A DNA stretch of 64,000 nucleotides from Diadema setosum (taxonomy: Eukaryota; Echinodermata; Echinoidea; Diadematoida; Diadematidae). A model generated the notes under the pieces. That model had not been told where the DNA came from, made no database searches, and saw only the letters and a program-made list of their open reading frames with translations. Below, piece by piece: positions 59,540-64,000 of the stretch (position 1 is the first letter of the stretch; every line of letters starts with the position of its first letter). The stretch lies in the NCBI GenBank assembly GCA_033980235.1, contig CM067070.1:24268699-24332698 (forward strand), written 5' to 3'. The position numbers were made by a program, and so were the translations under genes.

Positions 59540-61540
59540 AGTAAAACTATTGAAACGTGAAACATTTCATCTCTCATCTTACAAAATATCCGTATTAATA
59601 ATAATAATAATAATAATCTCGACGTGATTTATTTACACATATATATATATTTTTTTTTGTATGTCAGCGAGGGAAGAAGTAGGCCTACATTTCTTTTGTT
59701 AACCCTATTCCCACGGGGGGGGGGGGGGGGGGGCATTTTGGCCCCCCTCCCACGTTTCGCGTGATTATTCCGCAATGCGTGATGCTCTCGCCGCGACATT
59801 TTATGACTTTTTTCTTTGAAGTAAAGCGCAACTTTTGAGACCAAATTTGTCGCTCCCGGGCAAACCCAAATATTGCTCAAAATTTTGTGTATAAATCCAA
59901 TGTAAATTGTGTTTTTGCAATTAGTTCATATAAAAATAGATATTGTTACTTTCAATGGCTGATGATTTATTTAAGCCTGATTATGCTTTAAAAAGTTTCT
60001 GCGACAAATTTTGACGAAAAAAACAAAAACAAAAAGTAAAAAACAAAGAAATACATAAGAAATTCAATAAACTATAAAATACATAAGAAATAATTATGAA
60101 GCCGAATTTTTGCTTCAATAATTATTATTGTTGAGGATATTGTAAACAATATGTTCACCAAAAATTTGAAGTCTTGGAGCTTTATTTTTTTATTTATAGG
60201 CAAAAAAAATGTTTTTGCATAAATTAGCATAAATTAATTAATAGAAAATACATAAATTAAAATGTGAAAAATCTAACTATACAGTCTTTTAGATTACATC
60301 GGCCTCTACCTTAGTGCAAATTTTCGCGAGGATCGCACGATCCACGACCGAGATCTGAAGGTGGTTTCAAGTCCCTCAAAAAACCCGGTGAGATTAGGGT
60401 TAAACTGTAACGTGATGATTATGTTTTGTTAATCGCGTACACTGATGTTTTGTTTTAAGTTTTTGCTGTTCCTATTTCAATAATGGCGACGTCCATTTTG
60501 TTTCAGTGCACTACTCTCGAGTTCATGTAATGGTCTTTGTGCGGTGTTAGATTCATCCCTAGCTGCGTATTATCTTAGCCAAAGTCTAAACGCCTTCTAT
60601 TGTTTGAAAATATGGCCGACTTCTATCAATTTAGTATCGTATGTATTTTGATTGTACACGTGGTTTCTATCGTAGAACTATTCTTGGGGCAAATCATTTG
60701 TTGTATAGAGCCCCATTTTTCTCTCTCTCTCTCTCTCTTCTTTCTTGAAAACGCAACAACTATTCAAGACACTGATGTGCTCCACGTAATTGTTCATGTC
60801 CGTTTTGATTACAGGCGCAACTGTATGATAAATTATATAAAGAACAAACGAACACCATAGCCAAGTGCACAGTGTGTGTTTTATTTCAGCGTAATTGTTT
60901 TTAGTATCATTATACATTGATAACATACCTTTTAAGCCAAGTGATATGGAATATATTATATGAAAACAAACAGATTCTAGGCTGACATAATTACATTATG
61001 TGAAAATAAAAAGGAAAGAATGCTATGGCTTGCCGAAAAGAGGAGAGAAACTTAGGAATGAAACAAGATACGCTGGAATGATATTGCACAACAGTTAGGT
61101 ATTTTAACCAACTTTTGAATTGATGGAAAACACGATGGTCTTTTACTAGATACACACTGTATAGTATTTATAGTTAATTTTGCATGACAGTGTGTGTAGC
61201 CGCTGTTGTTGTATGTGTTTGGTGAGTAGGTGTTGTGTGTGTAAATGTGCTTGAGTAAGGTATACTTGTGGTGTGCATAATAACGGAGGGGGAAAGGCTG
61301 ATGAGGTGGATTAATAGTGGTATTGATTATGACGTTTGTACAGATATCGACAATGTATCGATTAGGAAGCCATAGTTATATACTTTATATTTAACCCCTT
61401 GTCCTGATTATAATTTGATTTCATATTCAGTATATTGCTGCGACGAGTATGTAAAATCATTTACTGCGATGCGGATTGCATCTTCGTATTTGAAATGTAT
61501 GGTAATAAAGACTTGCTGCAAAGACACAGTACCTCGATTG
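59540..61540. other. Intergenic, no gene seen
   Basis: (ATA)n at 59597, G-run at 59717 and CT-run at 60721. No supported exon on either strand. Confidence 0.45.
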
Positions 61541-61932
61541 TTAAAGGGATAGTACAGTACTGGTGGAGATGAGACTGGCTTTTAACTTTTTGCGAGATAC
61601 CAAGAAAACACTATGATATTGTACAAAACATACCCTTTTGAGAGAAATTCAAAGTTTATTTAATGAAAATTGAGTTTGGAATGACTGAAACATCCAAAAA
61701 CAAAGTAAAATACAGCAATATGAAATGTGGGTCCCACACCTTATTAGAATCGCTCTTTTTTTTTTTTTTTTTGATATCTCGGTCATTTCAAAACCAATTT
61801 TCATTAAATAAACGTTGAATTTCTCATAGAATTACATGCTCTTTTATATTTCATTTGAGGTTCCTCATTACCTCACCAAAAATGTTAGAAACCTGAAATT
61901 AGGTCTCAACCAAAACTATACGATCCCTTTAA
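61541..61932. mobile_element. TTAA-target palindromic MITE, complete
   Basis: TTAAAGGGATAGTACAGTAC to AACTATACGATCCCTTTAA. Both ends carry TTAA, with central AATGTGGGTCCCACA palindrome. Confidence 0.85.
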
Positions 61933-62046
61933 TGCCGATAGTTATTTTGTTATATTATTTTTATTACAATGCTTGATAGGTCACGCGTACACTACGATAG
62001 AATGTCCAATTTGAAGTCGATTATGGATGATGGATTCCAATATATT

Positions 62047-62434
62047 GTTTAAATGGACTGTACAGTTCTGGTTGAGGTGAGGATTTAGCTTTTAATGTTT
62101 TGCGAGATATTCAGAAACTACTCTATAAGATGTCAATGAGCATGCAATTCTAAGGGGTATCAAAAGTTTGATGAAAATCCGTTTTGAAATGGCTGAGATA
62201 TCCAAAAACAAGGTGAAACAAAGAGATCCTAATAAAAGGCGTGGCCTGTCGCCTTTTATTATTATCATTTTTTTTTTTTATATCTCAGCCATTTGAAAAC
62301 CAATTTTCATCAAATAAACGTTCAATCCTACTTAAAATTACATGCTCTTATTTCATAAGAGGTTTCTCATTATCTCACTTGGGATTGTTAGAAACCTGAA
62401 TCCTCACCTCAACCAGTATTGTACAGTCCCTTTA
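62047..62434. mobile_element. TTAA-target palindromic MITE, complete
   Basis: TTTAAATGGACTGTACAGTT to TATTGTACAGTCCCTTTAA. The centre pairs AATAAAAGGCG / CGCCTTTTATT. Confidence 0.85.
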
Positions 62435-64000
62435 AAGATAAGAGAAAGTTCTACCGTATCCCCGTTGGAAGGGAGCTAGAGTATTCATTTGATTATATCA
62501 AATCGACTTTTTACATTTTTGTTTGCCAGATTTAGTACCTGACTTTAAAATATTTCAGATTAAGAAAAGGGCTATATTATAATGCGTGTATATGGGCCTA
62601 CATTTTATTTATTATTTTTTTTTTTTTGCAGAGGCCTACTTAGTAGCATTTTACCAAGAAGTTCCTTGATTTTACACTTAACTAAGTTGTGCAATTACCT
62701 GATTTTTTGTCCGCATGCCAGATTATCCCGCTGTTTGAATACAGAATAACTGCTGCAGGACAAAAAAAAAAAATAAATAAATAAATAAATAAAAAATAAA
62801 AAATAGAAGGGACCGTATTACTGCTGCTCGATAGAGGGCGTAACCTCTCCGCGGCGTGCGTGATGGGGCTTTTAATGAAGGAGAAATTGTACCTCTGTGG
62901 TAGATCATGAGGGATTTGATACGACGTTCCTCTTTTCTGAACCTCATAAAAAGCCTTAAAATTATACTACTGAGAAATGAGTATCTTAAATGGTTAGCTA
63001 GCCATAGATGACGATAGAAAGATAAATAATTCAGAAGATAGGTTGATCAATGGTTGATATAGATTGATGAACTTATTGCACATTCGCCTTTTTGTTTTTG
63101 TTTTTACTGTATTACCCCATAGGGCCAATATTCTTTCACGGTCACTTACTCTACTTTCAACATTCATTTACTGTCAGGGGGGGGGGGGGTGGTCCAGGGA
63201 TATCTGGTGCCACTTCCTGATTTTATCAGCTTACAAGCAAGCCTCCCCCGCCCCCGACCCCCGCCCCCCCCCCCCCAAAAAAAAAAAAAAAAAATAAACA
63301 GACAAAGAGGCAAAAAAAAAAAAAAAAAATCCGGGTTTCTTCGGCTGACGTCAAGCAAGAAAAACGGAAAAGGCTCACAGCACAATTTTCTGGTCCACTA
63401 TCACAATCGTAAATTAAAGGGGGTGCACGTACCGGCGCCCCTATCATTTTTTCCTCTTTTATTTCATTTATTAAAAAAAAAATAAATAAATGAATAAAGG
63501 TATGGGGCGTGCGCCCAGTGCGCCCCCTGACCCCCCCCCCCCCCCCCCGATCTGCCACCGCTGTCACGTCGCACACCCATTGGGATTGTATTTTCAAGGT
63601 TCACAGAAATCATGATCTAAAATCAAATGGCTCATGAACCATTATCACTCTACACGTTTAAACGTGGTCGAGTTCGTTCTGTATGGCTGAGTTGTGTAAG
63701 GCCGAAATTAGCCAATTATTTATGTCCCCAGTCTCAAAATACATACCTTTCAATGCACGTTCACATTAATACACGTTAACTTGGGTCTGAGACGCGACGA
63801 CGTGACCGTGGTCGCAGGTTACTTGCATGGTATCGGCAACAGCCAGTCTCCGTCAGAGACTAGAAGGGAGAGAAAGGGAGCTTCCCACCAGGGGCCACCA
63901 CCACCTCACCACCACCAGCTAGCTACCACAAACAAGTACCTGGGCCTGCTGGGGTGACACTTCCCTTTATCTGGCCACCGTCACGTTGTGCAAGAGAATC
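62435..64000. other. Repeat-rich 3' end of window, no gene confirmed
   Basis: (AAATA)n at 62762-62804, G/C/A homopolymers at 63178-63330 and a CAGTGGCGGATCCAG-family fragment ending about 63564. From 63780 the sequence is more GC-rich and less repetitive and could be the flank of a gene beyond the window; no open exon with splice sites could be established. Confidence 0.4.

Noticed and set aside
1..64000. CRISPR arrays, operons or bacterial-type systems
   Set aside because: The window is intron-containing eukaryotic DNA; no regularly spaced repeats with unique spacers were seen.

Overview
The window looks like gene-sparse nuclear DNA from a marine invertebrate deuterostome, most likely an echinoderm. 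The evidence is a single-intron eukaryotic HSP70, an i-type (destabilase-family) lysozyme of the kind absent from vertebrates, a multi-exon flavin monooxygenase, tRNA-derived SINEs, many small inverted-repeat transposons and frequent TAGGCCTAC-type words. The species cannot be fixed from sequence alone. All gene models were built by hand from open frames, splice-site words and matching intron phases.

Four genes can be supported. (1) Positions 1-5586, + strand: the last seven coding exons of a proline/serine/histidine-rich, coiled-coil protein resembling PROSER3 (C19orf55); its 5' end lies outside the window. (2) Positions 9583-12674, - strand: a complete three-exon secreted i-type lysozyme of 173 aa with both catalytic acids but a diverged C-terminal third. 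(3) Positions 21200-26330, + strand: a complete two-exon cytosolic HSP70 of 630 aa ending in EEVD. (4) Positions 36071-52934, + strand: a complete seven-exon flavin-containing monooxygenase of 542 aa with a C-terminal membrane segment. A possible promoter and first exon of a fifth gene lies near 59200-59370. The genes have unrelated roles (centrosome/cilium-type scaffold, antibacterial secretion, chaperone, xenobiotic oxidation) and show no operon-like or pathway relation.

Most of the rest is mobile DNA. A palindromic TTAA-target family occurs at 21.5, 27.2, 30.7, 33.7-34.7, 39.3, 61.5 and 62.0 kb. A TA-target family with ends reading CAGTGGACTCCCGTTA occurs at 1.7, 4.85, 7.4, 8.5 and 36.2 kb. 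Other TIR/MITE types lie at 4.06, 6.2, 7.0, 9.9, 20.7, 28.4, 28.6, 33.0 and 51.4 kb, and a large foldback at 48.7-49.8 kb. Two SINEs carry complex nested or tandem rearrangements (16.3 and 41 kb), and two decayed LINEs lie inside the monooxygenase gene.

The most interesting non-genic structures are elements at 47401-48532 and 53126-57845. They share one architecture: a 5' terminal hairpin whose outer arm is repeated in inverted form just inside the 3' end, then a short stem-loop, then CTAG next to T. This is the asymmetric-terminal-inverted-repeat layout of Helentron/HINE-type rolling-circle transposons.
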